From: Gordonia hankookensis
GTDB lineage: Bacteria > Actinomycetota > Actinomycetes > Mycobacteriales > Mycobacteriaceae
DNA length: 64,000 nucleotides
NCBI RefSeq assembly: GCF_014673215.1
Contig: NZ_JACWMS010000003.1
Location: 496,001-560,000 of the forward strand
Direction: 5' to 3'
A program made the position numbers and the translations under genes. The notes below the pieces were generated by a model. It was not told where the DNA came from. It made no database searches and saw only the letters and a program-made list of their open reading frames with translations. Each line of letters starts with the position of its first letter. Position 1 is the stretch's first letter. Shown in pieces: positions 8,423 through 16,365 of this stretch.

Positions 8423-9961
8423 ATGCCCCACGTAGTCACGCAGGCGTGCTGCGGCGACGCCTCGTGCGTCTACGCATGCCCGGTCAACTGCATCCACCCC
8501 ACCCCGGAGGAGCCCGGCTTCGGCACTTCCGAGATGCTCTACATCGACCCGTCGACCTGTGTCGACTGTGGCGCCTGTGTGAGCGCCTGCCCGGTCGGCG
8601 CGATCGTGCCCGGCCATCGGCTCACCGACGAGCAGGCACGATTCACCGACGTCAACGCCGCGCATTTCGATCCGACCGGCGACGGCGCGACACGTTTCCC
8701 CGTCGACCCTGCACGACGACTCCCGTTGGCCCCCATCGACAAACCACATCAGCTCGCCGTCGACTCCCCCGTGTCGGTCGCCATCGTCGGGTCCGGGCCG
8801 TCGGCCATGTACGCCGCAGACGAACTCCTGCGCCAGCCGCAGATCTCGGTCACCATCTACGAGCGGCTCCGCCGACCGTTCGGGCTCGCTCGTTACGGGG
8901 TCGCGCCCGACCACCTGTCCACCCGGTCGGTGATGCGGCTGTTCGACGACATCGCAGGCAACCCGCGTTGCGACATCCGGCTCGGCATGACGATCGGGCG
9001 CGATCTCACCCTCGACGATCTGCGGGAGCGTCACTCCGCGGTCATCTGGGCGGGCGGCGCACCGACAGATCGTCGTCTCGCGATCGACAACGCCTCCGCA
9101 CCCGGCGTACACAGCGCCACCGCGCTGGTCGGTTGGTACAACGACCACCCGGACCACGACCACCTGGACATCGATCTCGCCACCCCCCGGGCCGTCGTGA
9201 TCGGCAATGGGAATGTGGCACTCGACGTCGCCCGCATCCTCACCACCGATGCGGAATCGCTTGCCGACACGTCCATCTCCCGGCATGCGCTGTCGGCGCT
9301 GCGGTCGTCGGCGATCGATGAGGTCGTCGTCCTGGGTCGCCGCGGTCCGACACACGCCGCCTTCACCCTGCCCGAGCTGATCGGCCTCGTCGACCACGGC
9401 GCGAACGTCGTGGTCGATCCCGACGACCTGGCACACGCGCCCGTCCCGGCGGCCGACGACGCGACAACTCGCGCCAAGATCGATCTGTTGGCCGAGGTCG
9501 CGGCACGCACACCGCGCCGAGGGCGTCGCATCCGGCTCGCCTTCCATCGTTCCCCGGTCGGCGTCGATGTGGATACGGACGGCCGGGCCGCGGGCGTCGT
9601 GGTCGCCCACAACACCGTCGATCTGACCGGGGCCATCACTCCGACCGGCACGACCGACACCATCGACGCCGGACTCGTCCTCACCTCCATCGGCTACCGC
9701 GGCATCGCGGTACCGGGGCTGCCCTTCGACGACGCCCGGGGCGTGATCCCGCACAGCGCAGGCCGGGTCGTCGACGACGGGGTGCCGGTGCCCGGCATGT
9801 ATGTGACCGGATGGATCAAACGCGGGCCGTCTGGCTTCATCGGCACCAACAAGACCGACTCGGCCGAGACCGTCGCATCGCTGCTCACCGATCTCGAGGC
9901 CGGACTGCTACCCGAACACGGGCGTCCGCGCCGCCGACGGATCCTGAGCAGACTGGGCTGA
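8423..9961 (+). CDS. Ferredoxin/ferredoxin-NADP+ reductase fusion, FprB-like (copy 1)
   Basis: 512-residue electron-transfer flavoprotein. Residues 1-65 form a seven- or eight-iron ferredoxin with cysteines at 9, 10, 15, 19, 23, 46, 49, 52 and 56, spaced as in mycobacterial FdxA. The remainder is an adrenodoxin-reductase-type domain with an FAD dinucleotide fold (VAIVGSGPSAMYAA), an NADP fold (VVIGNGNVALDVARIL) and the C-terminal GWIKRGPSGFIGTNK signature. It resembles M. tuberculosis FprB (Rv0886). It probably passes electrons from NADPH to the upstream diiron oxygenase, with which it forms a two-gene operon. It is a clear paralogue of the gene ending at 43898. Confidence 0.93.
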   Translation: MPHVVTQACCGDASCVYACPVNCIHPTPEEPGFGTSEMLYIDPSTCVDCGACVSACPVGAIVPGHRLTDEQARFTDVNAAHFDPTGDGATRFPVDPARRLPLAPIDKPHQLAVDSPVSVAIVGSGPSAMYAADELLRQPQISVTIYERLRRPFGLARYGVAPDHLSTRSVMRLFDDIAGNPRCDIRLGMTIGRDLTLDDLRERHSAVIWAGGAPTDRRLAIDNASAPGVHSATALVGWYNDHPDHDHLDIDLATPRAVVIGNGNVALDVARILTTDAESLADTSISRHALSALRSSAIDEVVVLGRRGPTHAAFTLPELIGLVDHGANVVVDPDDLAHAPVPAADDATTRAKIDLLAEVAARTPRRGRRIRLAFHRSPVGVDVDTDGRAAGVVVAHNTVDLTGAITPTGTTDTIDAGLVLTSIGYRGIAVPGLPFDDARGVIPHSAGRVVDDGVPVPGMYVTGWIKRGPSGFIGTNKTDSAETVASLLTDLEAGLLPEHGRPRRRRILSRLG

Positions 9962-10169
9962 CCGCCCCCGTCGGCGCTGTGCCGTTCGGGGTCCTCTGCC
10001 CCACTCAGCGCAATCTGGGACATACGTCCCACTGCAATCGGATCTACAGCTTCGCAAAAGTCGTTGTGCACAAACGAATACGTGCAGGAAACAGTTGTGT
10101 CACGTTCGTCCGCCCGGACGACCACCCGGGGTTATTCTGGGGCCCTGTTGCTCTGGGGGGTGGCCAGTT

Positions 10170-10976
10170 GTGAGGACGATGTTCTCGCGGTTCGACTACA
10201 TCGACGCTGCGCGGGAGACCGGCACGCAGTTCGTGGAGTTGGTGCGCACTGTCGCCGACCCCGAGACCCGCCTGTCCGCGACACCGTCGTGGACCGTGGC
10301 GGATTGCCTCGGCCACGTGTCGTCGGCGCCCGGCCGTTACCTCGATCTCGCACGTGGCGAGGGCTCGTGGTCGCGACGCGCGACAGACCTGCCCGACTTC
10401 AATGCCAAGCAGATCGCCAACCTGACCACGCGTGACGTCACGCTGCTCACCGACAACCTCCTCGGCGACCTCGACCGCCTGCTCGACGAGGTGTCGCATT
10501 TCGGCGCACGGGTACCACTGATGAGGTTCGACGGCGACCGGTGCATCCGATCCGACGCCGCGCTCGGCATCCTCATCGGCGAGTTCGTCGTGCACGGCCA
10601 CGATGTCGCCTGCGCGATCGGCGCCCCATGGGACATCGACCCCGCGGTCGCCCCGTTGGTGGCGCGGGGCCGCCATCAGATCCTGCCCGAATGGGTGGAC
10701 GAGATCGCGTGCGAGGGACACTCTGCGACCTACGACATCCGGTTGCGCGGATGCGCCGAGCGCTTCGTCTACCAGTTCACCGACGGCAGGCTCGAGATCG
10801 ATCCGACCGACCTTCGGCCTCCTGACGTGCACATCAGCATCGATCCGGTCGTCGCGATGCTCGCCGCGTACGGACGCGTCTCCCCCACCTGGGCAGCGCT
10901 GACCGGCCGTGCTTTCGCGTGGGGTGCCCGGCCCTGGCTGGCCACGAGTCTGCACAGGCGGTTCATCCCGGCATGA
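10170..10976 (+). CDS. Maleylpyruvate isomerase-family (mycothiol-dependent) protein
   Basis: About 268 residues in two parts. The N-terminal DinB/MDMPI four-helix domain includes SWTVADCLGHVSSAPGRYLDLA, with the metal-ligand His of this family. A C-terminal sterol-carrier-like domain begins near residue 190 (CAERFVYQFTDGRLEI). Many members use mycothiol, the actinobacterial thiol, as cofactor, but most are uncharacterised. GTG 10170 follows a GGGGGG stretch; ATG 10179 is an alternative start. The 208-base gap upstream and the different character suggest it is not part of the FprB operon. The substrate is unknown. Confidence 0.8.
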   Translation: MRTMFSRFDYIDAARETGTQFVELVRTVADPETRLSATPSWTVADCLGHVSSAPGRYLDLARGEGSWSRRATDLPDFNAKQIANLTTRDVTLLTDNLLGDLDRLLDEVSHFGARVPLMRFDGDRCIRSDAALGILIGEFVVHGHDVACAIGAPWDIDPAVAPLVARGRHQILPEWVDEIACEGHSATYDIRLRGCAERFVYQFTDGRLEIDPTDLRPPDVHISIDPVVAMLAAYGRVSPTWAALTGRAFAWGARPWLATSLHRRFIPA

Positions 10977-11018
10977 TCCGGCCAGACGGCCACCGGCCGA
11001 GTCACGACTTTGCCCGGC

Positions 11019-11645
11019 TCAGGTCGACTCGCTGATCATCACGGCAACTGTGCCCGGCACGAGGGCCGCGAAGACATGCTCGATGTCCCCGGCATACGAG
11101 ACGTAGTCGCCGGCCCCGAGTTCCACCGCGGCATCGGTGGGCCCGACGCGCGCCCGTCCGGCACTGATCACCACGTGTTCGACCACTCCGCGTGAGTGTG
11201 GTGCCGAGACACGTGGTTCACCCGGTTCGGCCCTGATGAGGTACATGTCGCGGCGGGTCCCCGGCCGCGCTGTCGAGAGCAGCGTTGCCGAATAGTCGGC
11301 GGCCGCGGCCGGGATCACCGGGCCGTCGCCGAAGCGGATCACCTCCACCGGGTGCACGGGTGCATCCAGGAGCGCCGAGAACTGCAGCCCCAGGGCCGTG
11401 GACAGCGCCCAGAGCGTTTCGACACTCGGATTACCGTCGCCGGACTCCAGTTGCGACAGAGTCGATTTGCCGATGCCTGCGCGCCGAGCGAGCTCGCCGA
11501 TCGACAATCCGGCCCGCGTGCGTTCACGTTTGAGCGACGCCGCCACGATCTGCTTCGGGTTGATCCCCGACGACGCATCGGCCGGCTCACGTTCAGGGTC
11601 GTTCACTGAACGGGACGACCGTCCTTCTTGACGAACACCATCCAT
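11019..11645 (-). CDS. XRE-cupin transcriptional regulator, likely controls azlCD
   Basis: About 208 residues. An N-terminal XRE helix-turn-helix (LKRERTRAGLSIGELARRAGIGKSTLSQLE) is joined to a C-terminal cupin sensor domain (about 130-205, with PHSRGVVEHVVISAGRARV). This architecture is common for repressors sitting next to amino-acid exporters. The exact start is uncertain, with ATGs at 11666, 11657, 11654 and 11645 and no clear ribosome-binding site. It is divergent from azlC with almost no spacer, so the promoters overlap the start codons. It probably regulates both itself and azlCD. The effector is not known. Confidence 0.88.
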   Translation of the reverse strand: MDGVRQEGRSSRSVNDPEREPADASSGINPKQIVAASLKRERTRAGLSIGELARRAGIGKSTLSQLESGDGNPSVETLWALSTALGLQFSALLDAPVHPVEVIRFGDGPVIPAAAADYSATLLSTARPGTRRDMYLIRAEPGEPRVSAPHSRGVVEHVVISAGRARVGPTDAAVELGAGDYVSYAGDIEHVFAALVPGTVAVMISEST

Positions 11646-11661
11646 AGTGTCCATCATAGTG
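11643..11661. promoter_or_regulatory. Possible operator: direct repeat CATAGTG x2
   Basis: Two copies of CATAGTG start 12 bases apart in the tiny divergent junction of the XRE-cupin gene and azlC. A one-turn spacing between identical heptamers would suit a dimeric helix-turn-helix repressor. The site overlaps the candidate start codons, so it could also be coincidental coding sequence. Confidence 0.3.
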
Positions 11662-11664
11662 GTC

Positions 11665-12405
11665 ATGCGTTCGTCCTGGAGAACACTCGACCCGTCGGCG
11701 GTTCGCGCCGTCGTCGTGATGAGTGCGTCGGTGCTGGTGATCGGCGCCTCATATGGTGTCGCCGCGCACACCGCAGGACTCGCGTGGTGGCAGATCCTCA
11801 CGATCGCAACGGTCGTGCTCGCGGGGTCGTCGGAGTTCGTGTTCGTCGGCGTGATCGCCGCAGGCGGGGCACCGCTGGTCGCCGCACTGGCCGGACTGCT
11901 GGTGAACACCCGCAATTTCGGCTACGGACTGTCTGTCGGCAAGCACCTCGGACGCGGGCTGCCGCTCGCCCTCGGCGCACACCTGATCAACGACGAGACG
12001 GCCGCGCTCGCATCCGGCGAGCACGATTCCCGACGCGCACGTGCCATCTTCTTTCTGTGCGGCATCGGGATCCTCATCGGCTGGCCGCTCGGGTCGGTGC
12101 TCGGTTCGGCGATCGGCGAGCTGGTCGCGAGCCCGGAGACCCTCGGTCTCGACGCCGCTTTCCCGGCTCTGCTCGCCGCGCTCGCGGTCCCCGCGCTCCG
12201 CGAGCGGACCACCCTCGCCGCCGCACTGGTCGGCGGCGGCATCGCGGTACTCGCCTCGCCCTTCCTCCCCGCCGGTGTGCCGATCATGCTCTCGCTGACG
12301 GGTGTCGCGGTCGTCGAGATCGCCCGGCGACGCCGATCCCCCACCCCCGCAACGGAAGTCATGGACCACGACGAAGTCGGATATGCGCAGGAGTCGTTGC
12401 GATGA
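11665..12405 (+). CDS. azlC: Branched-chain amino acid exporter, large subunit AzlC
   Basis: About 246-residue membrane protein of the AzlC/LIV-E family. With the small subunit AzlD it exports branched-chain amino acids or their analogues. Family hallmarks are the N-terminal SYGVAAHTAGL helix, AGSSEFVFVGVIAAG and NTRNFGYGLSVGKHL, followed by hydrophobic helices. It ends with a short Arg-rich and acidic tail. ATG 11665 is chosen because the upstream in-frame codons overlap the divergent regulator. The stop overlaps the azlD start (ATGA), giving coupled translation. Confidence 0.93.
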   Translation: MRSSWRTLDPSAVRAVVVMSASVLVIGASYGVAAHTAGLAWWQILTIATVVLAGSSEFVFVGVIAAGGAPLVAALAGLLVNTRNFGYGLSVGKHLGRGLPLALGAHLINDETAALASGEHDSRRARAIFFLCGIGILIGWPLGSVLGSAIGELVASPETLGLDAAFPALLAALAVPALRERTTLAAALVGGGIAVLASPFLPAGVPIMLSLTGVAVVEIARRRRSPTPATEVMDHDEVGYAQESLR

Positions 12406-12722
12406 GTACCACGGGACTCTTCATCGGTGTCGGCGTGCTGGCCGTCGGGACATACCTGATCAGGCTGGCCGGACCCGCGCTGCGCAACCGCTATGAGGTG
12501 AGCCCGCAGGCCGCCGCCGTGATGGACCGGGCGGCGATCGTCCTGCTGGTCGGGGTCGCCGCCACCGGCGCACTGTTCGCCGGCCACGATCTTGTCGGCT
12601 GGGCACGGCCTGCGGGCGTGACGGTGGGGATCATCGCCGCGCTGTGCAAGGCACCACTGGTGGTGGTCGTGCTACTGGCGGCCCTGGTGGCGGCGGGTCT
12701 ACGCGCCGCGGGAGTCGCGTAG
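12402..12722 (+). CDS. azlD: Branched-chain amino acid exporter, small subunit AzlD
   Basis: 106-residue protein of the AzlD family with four predicted helices. It carries the conserved TYLIRLAGPAL...V segment after helix 1 and an RPAGVTVGIIAALCKAPLVVVV helix near the end. It starts at ATG 12402 inside the azlC stop. It forms the exporter with AzlC and closes the operon; a strong bidirectional hairpin follows at 12780. Confidence 0.9.
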   Translation: MSTTGLFIGVGVLAVGTYLIRLAGPALRNRYEVSPQAAAVMDRAAIVLLVGVAATGALFAGHDLVGWARPAGVTVGIIAALCKAPLVVVVLLAALVAAGLRAAGVA

Positions 12723-12779
12723 GCCGGCCATCCCGCAGGGGCCGTTGTGGTCCTTGAACGTCGTGGACACCCCGGAACG

Positions 12780-12817
12780 CCGGAATCCACCCTCGCGTGC
12801 GCGAAGGTGGATTCCGG
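12780..12817. terminator. Hairpin terminator between azlD and the helicase gene
   Basis: CCGGAATCCACC and GGTGGATTCCGG form a perfect 12-base stem (12780-12791 with 12806-12817). The 14-base loop contains a further CGCG pairing. It sits between convergent genes and could stop transcription from both sides. It has no U-tract, as is usual in high-GC actinobacteria. Confidence 0.75.
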
Positions 12818-12835
12818 AAGAGTGAGCCGGCTCGG

Positions 12836-14260
12836 TCAGCGAGCGCTTGCCGGAGCGCCTGCCCGGGTGGCCCGTCGACGCTGCTGGTTTGCCGGGCGAC
12901 GACCGTGCGACGACTCCCCGGTGTGCGACTGCGACTGCGCGGTCGCCGAACGGCCCGTCCCGCGACGACGCTGACCCGAGTGACCGGCGCCGGACCGGTC
13001 GTTCCCGGCCTGGCCGTTGCGTCCGCCGGGGCGGCCGCGACGCTGGCCGTTGGACTTCGGCGCCTGACGCTGCACCGGCTGCTCCACCGGGGCCACATAC
13101 TCGGCACGCGGTCCGACCAGGGTGTCGACCTCAGCGGACTTGGCATCCACGCGGGTCGGGGTCACCTTGATGTTCGCCTTGCGCAGCAGGCCGGCGAGAT
13201 CGCGACGCTGCTCGGGCAGGCACACGGTGACCACGTCGCCGCTGCTGCCCGCACGTGCGGTGCGTCCGGAACGGTGCAGGTATGCCTTGTGCTCTGCAGG
13301 CGGATCGACGTGGACGACGAGCTCGACGCCGTCGACATGGACGCCACGCGCCGCGACGTCGGTGGCCACCAGGACGCGCACGCCCTCGCCGCCGAACGCC
13401 TTCAGGTTCCGGTCGCGCTGTGCCTGACTGAGATTGCCGTGCAGGTCGACGGCGGGAATGCCGCTGTCGGTGAGCTTCTTGGCCAGCTTCTTCGCCTGAT
13501 GCTTGGTGCGCATGAACAGGATTCGGCGTCCCTGGCCGGAGGCCAGCTCCTGGACGAGTCCGTTCTTGTCGCCGGGCGACACCTCGAAGACGTGGTGGGT
13601 CATCTCGATCGGAGCCGTGGTCTCCACCGTCGAGTGGACCGTCGGCTTGTCGAGGAAGCGCTTGGCCACCTTGTCGACGCCGTTGTCGAGCGTCGCGGTG
13701 AACAGCATCCGCTGCCCGTCGGCCGGTGTGGCCGCCAGGATGCGGGTCACGCCCGGCAGGAAGCCGAGATCGGCCATGTGGTCGGCCTCGTCGAGGACGG
13801 TGATGTCGACCCGGTCGAGGCGGACGATGCGCTGCTGCATCAGGTCCTCGAGACGGCCGGGGCAGGCGACGACGATGTCGACACCGCGACGGAAGGCATC
13901 TTCCTGCCGCTTCTGGCTGACACCGCCGAAGACCGTGGTGACGGTGAGGTTCATCGCGCGGGCCAGCGGGGTCACCACGGCGGCGATCTGGGTGGCCAGC
14001 TCGCGGGTCGGAGCCAGGATCAGACCGGTCGGTGAACCGGGACGGCGTTCGACGTCGAGTTCGGCGAGGCCCGCGACCATCGGGATCGCAAATGCCAGGG
14101 TCTTGCCGGAACCGGTCTTGCCGGAACCGATCACGTCGTCACCCGCGAGGGTGTCCTTCAGGGTCTCGGCCTGGATGGGGAATGGTTCGGTCTTGCCTTC
14201 GGCGGCAAGAACTTTCACGAGCTCGGCGGGCACGCCGAGAGAAGCAAAGGTAATGGACAA
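12836..14260 (-). CDS. rhlE: DEAD-box RNA helicase, RhlE-like
   Basis: 474-residue ATP-dependent RNA helicase. It has the full motif set: Q motif (FPIQAETL), Walker A in the GSGKTGSGKT stretch, APTRELATQI, VLDEADHMADLG (DEAD), the FTATLD form of SAT, and HRSGRTARAG (motif VI). The C-terminal 90 residues are basic and rich in Arg, Gly and Gln, typical of RNA-binding tails in mycobacterial RhlE. No good ATG matches the domain start. TTG 14260 begins SITFASLG, where related proteins start (MxITFADLGV), so TTG is chosen over the distant ATG at 14449. A long untranslated leader is likely. Probable roles are RNA degradation and cold-stress ribosome assembly. Confidence 0.92.
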   Translation of the reverse strand: MSITFASLGVPAELVKVLAAEGKTEPFPIQAETLKDTLAGDDVIGSGKTGSGKTLAFAIPMVAGLAELDVERRPGSPTGLILAPTRELATQIAAVVTPLARAMNLTVTTVFGGVSQKRQEDAFRRGVDIVVACPGRLEDLMQQRIVRLDRVDITVLDEADHMADLGFLPGVTRILAATPADGQRMLFTATLDNGVDKVAKRFLDKPTVHSTVETTAPIEMTHHVFEVSPGDKNGLVQELASGQGRRILFMRTKHQAKKLAKKLTDSGIPAVDLHGNLSQAQRDRNLKAFGGEGVRVLVATDVAARGVHVDGVELVVHVDPPAEHKAYLHRSGRTARAGSSGDVVTVCLPEQRRDLAGLLRKANIKVTPTRVDAKSAEVDTLVGPRAEYVAPVEQPVQRQAPKSNGQRRGRPGGRNGQAGNDRSGAGHSGQRRRGTGRSATAQSQSHTGESSHGRRPANQQRRRATRAGAPASAR

Positions 14261-14726
14261 GGTCCGTGTCTTTCTGTAGTGGACACGCCACAGCAGCAGT
14301 CGAACAGCTCTGCAAGGTGTCGATGGCGAAGACGCATCTGTGCGTGTTCGTTCGCCGTACGAAGTCAAAGAGCAGGCACTGACTGGCCTGTCGAAGAAGC
14401 GTTCTACGACGCGTTGACGGCACCTGATCGGTGCATCAATTGAAATCAACGTTACGCGACTTCCGACAGCACGGCCAAATCAGGTGACGCAGATCATGAC
14501 CACTGCCGAGGGGCAATCCAGTTGACGACCGGGATACGCCGGAGGCACCATGCGATACGTGTATCCATCCATGTCGTCGCCCGTCGGGCGTGGGGAGGTC
14601 GTCGGCGTCGTGCACGCCGACAACTGACGACACCGCCCCGACAGACGCGGATCTCACCCGGCCGGGTGTCCCGCGTCCGGTCACGCGTACCCCTGTCACG
14701 ACGATCCATCAAGGTATTCGATACAC
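14261..14726. other. 466-base divergent intergenic region (helicase / FBP gene)
   Basis: It separates the helicase (leftwards) from the FusB-type gene (rightwards). Weak frames on both strands run through it but have no codon or family support. DEAD-box helicase genes often have long leaders that control expression, which would fit this space. No riboswitch fold, tRNA or strong palindrome was recognised here. Confidence 0.4.
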
Positions 14727-15218
14727 ATGCACGCACTAACCGAATCACAGATTCGCAAGTCCTTCGTCAATGCTTCTCTGCGAGAACGCAATGCGCTGAC
14801 GCTCCCGCTCGACTTCGCTGACATCGACTGGGAGAACACCGATTACGTCGGCTGGCGCGACCCGAAACTGCCGCTGGTCGGCTACATGATCGTCCCGGTC
14901 GACGACCGGCCGGTCGGCATCATGCTGCGGCTCGGCGGTAGGCAGCCTCGAACCCGCCCACAGTGCTCGCTGTGCGAGGACGTCCAATTGCCCAACGAGG
15001 TCGCGTTCTACAGCGCGAAACTCGCCGGCCCGGCCGGACGCAAGGGCAATACCGTGGGAACCCTCGTGTGCTCGAACTTCGAGTGCTGCGCCAACGTCCG
15101 GGTCCGTCCGTCGAAGATCTACGCGGGCGACGACCCCGAGGCCGTCCGTAGCCAACGGATCGAGTCGTTGCGGACTCGCGCCGACGGCTTCGCGCGGCGA
15201 ATCCTCGACAAGGGCTGA
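14727..15218 (+). CDS. FBP/FusB-type treble-clef zinc-finger protein
   Basis: 163-residue protein with a C-terminal zinc-binding domain of the FusB/FBP_C family. That family includes staphylococcal FusB, which binds elongation factor G and frees it from fusidic acid. The zinc site is C-x2-C (QCSLCED, about residues 79-82) plus a CSNFEC pair about 35 residues later. The N-terminal half (residues 1-70) is the usual helical lead-in, followed by a WRDPKLPLVGYMIV strand. It stands alone before a hairpin terminator. Whether it protects EF-G from anything here is unknown. Confidence 0.8.
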   Translation: MHALTESQIRKSFVNASLRERNALTLPLDFADIDWENTDYVGWRDPKLPLVGYMIVPVDDRPVGIMLRLGGRQPRTRPQCSLCEDVQLPNEVAFYSAKLAGPAGRKGNTVGTLVCSNFECCANVRVRPSKIYAGDDPEAVRSQRIESLRTRADGFARRILDKG

Positions 15219-15255
15219 TCGACGCGCTGATGAAATACGGCTCATGAGAGACGAG

Positions 15256-15285
15256 AGCGCGGTTCCGATGATTCGGAACCGCGCT
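15256..15285. terminator. Strong hairpin terminator after the FBP gene
   Basis: AGCGCGGTTCCGA pairs perfectly with TCGGAACCGCGCT over 13 bases with a 4-base loop, followed by TTCC. It lies 38 bases after the FBP stop and faces the leftward tRNA-Ala, so it can serve both transcripts. Confidence 0.88.
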
Positions 15286-15327
15286 TTCCATCTGTGGAGC
15301 TTGTTCAACTGTGGAGTCCTTCAACTG

Positions 15328-15400
15328 TGGAGCTAAGGGGAATCGAACCCCTGACCTACTCGATGCGAACGAGTCGCGCTACCAACTGCGCCATAGCCCC
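15328..15400 (-). tRNA. tRNA-Ala (anticodon CGC)
   Basis: On the minus strand the 73 bases fold as a standard cloverleaf. The acceptor GGGGCTA pairs with TAGCTCC and includes the G3-U70 wobble that defines alanine tRNAs. The D-arm is GCGC...GCGC and the anticodon stem is ACTCG/CGAGT with loop TTCGCAT. The T-arm is GGGGTTCGATTCCCC and the discriminator base is A. The anticodon CGC reads GCG codons. The CCA end is not encoded. No integrase or attachment duplication was found beside it. Confidence 0.96.
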
Positions 15401-15533
15401 TGGCGGTCATCGACTGACCGGCCGTTGGCCACTTTAGCAGCCTGTCGCATCGATCTCACACACCGCCACCCGGGCTCGCCGCGGCATGGGTTCGCGCCCG
15501 ATCTCCGCCCGCCGACTCGGCTAGTCTCGCCGT

Positions 15534-16277
15534 ATGGCCGAAATGTCGGACGCGCAGGTCGCGGGCGTGCTCGACCGCGCTGTCGCAGGTATCAACCCGG
15601 TCCTCGACACGCTGGCGGACCGCGATCCGCTGGGCCTCAAGCGGCATACTTTCCACGACGACCGACACCCCGATTCGACGGTGCAGCGGGCGCTTCATCT
15701 GCTCGCCGACGCACTCGACGTCACTGACTGGCCCGGCACCAAGGGCTGGTCCCAGCGCTCGATGAACAGCCGCGCCGACTGGTGGATAAGCCGGATCGGG
15801 GCGGTGAACAACATCGCGGTCGCCTACCCCGGCGTCTTCGGCGCGTGGACGAGGAGATTGCCGCTGTCGTCGACGATGGGTTTCGCGAACCAGGCGATGG
15901 TCCTCGTCGCGGTCGCCCGCGAGTACGGCGTCACCGAGCGTTCTCGCCAGGTCGAGTTGCTGGCAGCGGTGCTGTGCGGCCGCACCGTCGACCGGACGGA
16001 GTCCGATACCGGCGAGCGGCCGCCACTGCCCACGGAGCCCGTGCAGCGCAGGCACACGCTCGTCGGCACGGTCTGGGAGACGGCGAAGGTCCTGCGCGGT
16101 CTCACCTGCGAGATGGAACGACGCCCCGGGTCGCCCGGACCGCTTCGGCTCCTGACCTATATCCCGATCATCGGCGCTCCCGCGAGCTACATCGGCGAAC
16201 GATTCGCCCTCGCACGGGCGACTCGACAGGCCCGCAAGTGGATTGCCGACCACTCAGAGGCGATAACCCGGGCCTGA
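15534..16277 (+). CDS. Conserved hypothetical protein, possibly EcsC-like
   Basis: 247-residue protein without an assigned family. It has a helical N-terminal part (AGINPVLDTLADRDPLGLKR...) and a central small-residue helix (STMGFANQAMVLVAVAREYGV...VELLAAVLCGR). Its C-terminus carries a hydrophobic hairpin near PIIGAPASYIGERFALAR. The small-residue helix and the closing proline-glycine hairpin recall EcsC-type proteins, but the match is weak. ATG 15534 is taken as the start. It ends three bases before a long palindromic repeat shared with 40.4 kb and converges on glpR. Confidence 0.6.
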   Translation: MAEMSDAQVAGVLDRAVAGINPVLDTLADRDPLGLKRHTFHDDRHPDSTVQRALHLLADALDVTDWPGTKGWSQRSMNSRADWWISRIGAVNNIAVAYPGVFGAWTRRLPLSSTMGFANQAMVLVAVAREYGVTERSRQVELLAAVLCGRTVDRTESDTGERPPLPTEPVQRRHTLVGTVWETAKVLRGLTCEMERRPGSPGPLRLLTYIPIIGAPASYIGERFALARATRQARKWIADHSEAITRA

Positions 16278-16280
16278 CGG

Positions 16281-16351
16281 ACACAGATGACACCAGAGCC
16301 GCACGCCGTGACAGATATGTCCGCGGCATACGGCTCTGGTGTCATCTGTGT
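16281..16351. repeat. Dispersed palindromic repeat, copy 1
   Basis: The arms ACACAGATGACACCAGAGCCG (16281-16301) and their exact complement (16331-16351) form a 21-base perfect stem. The centre contains AGATATGTCCGCG. A related 77-base element is at 40402-40478, with the same CAGATGACACC arms and an AGATATCTCC centre. Both copies sit between convergent genes, so they probably act as bidirectional terminators as well as being a repeat family. Confidence 0.88.
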
Positions 16352-16365
16352 TTCTGCAGTCGGCC

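Noticed and set aside
15300..15540. Integrated element at tRNA-Ala
   Set aside because: No integrase and no duplicated tRNA 3' end; the short CTGTGGAG repeats alone are not enough.
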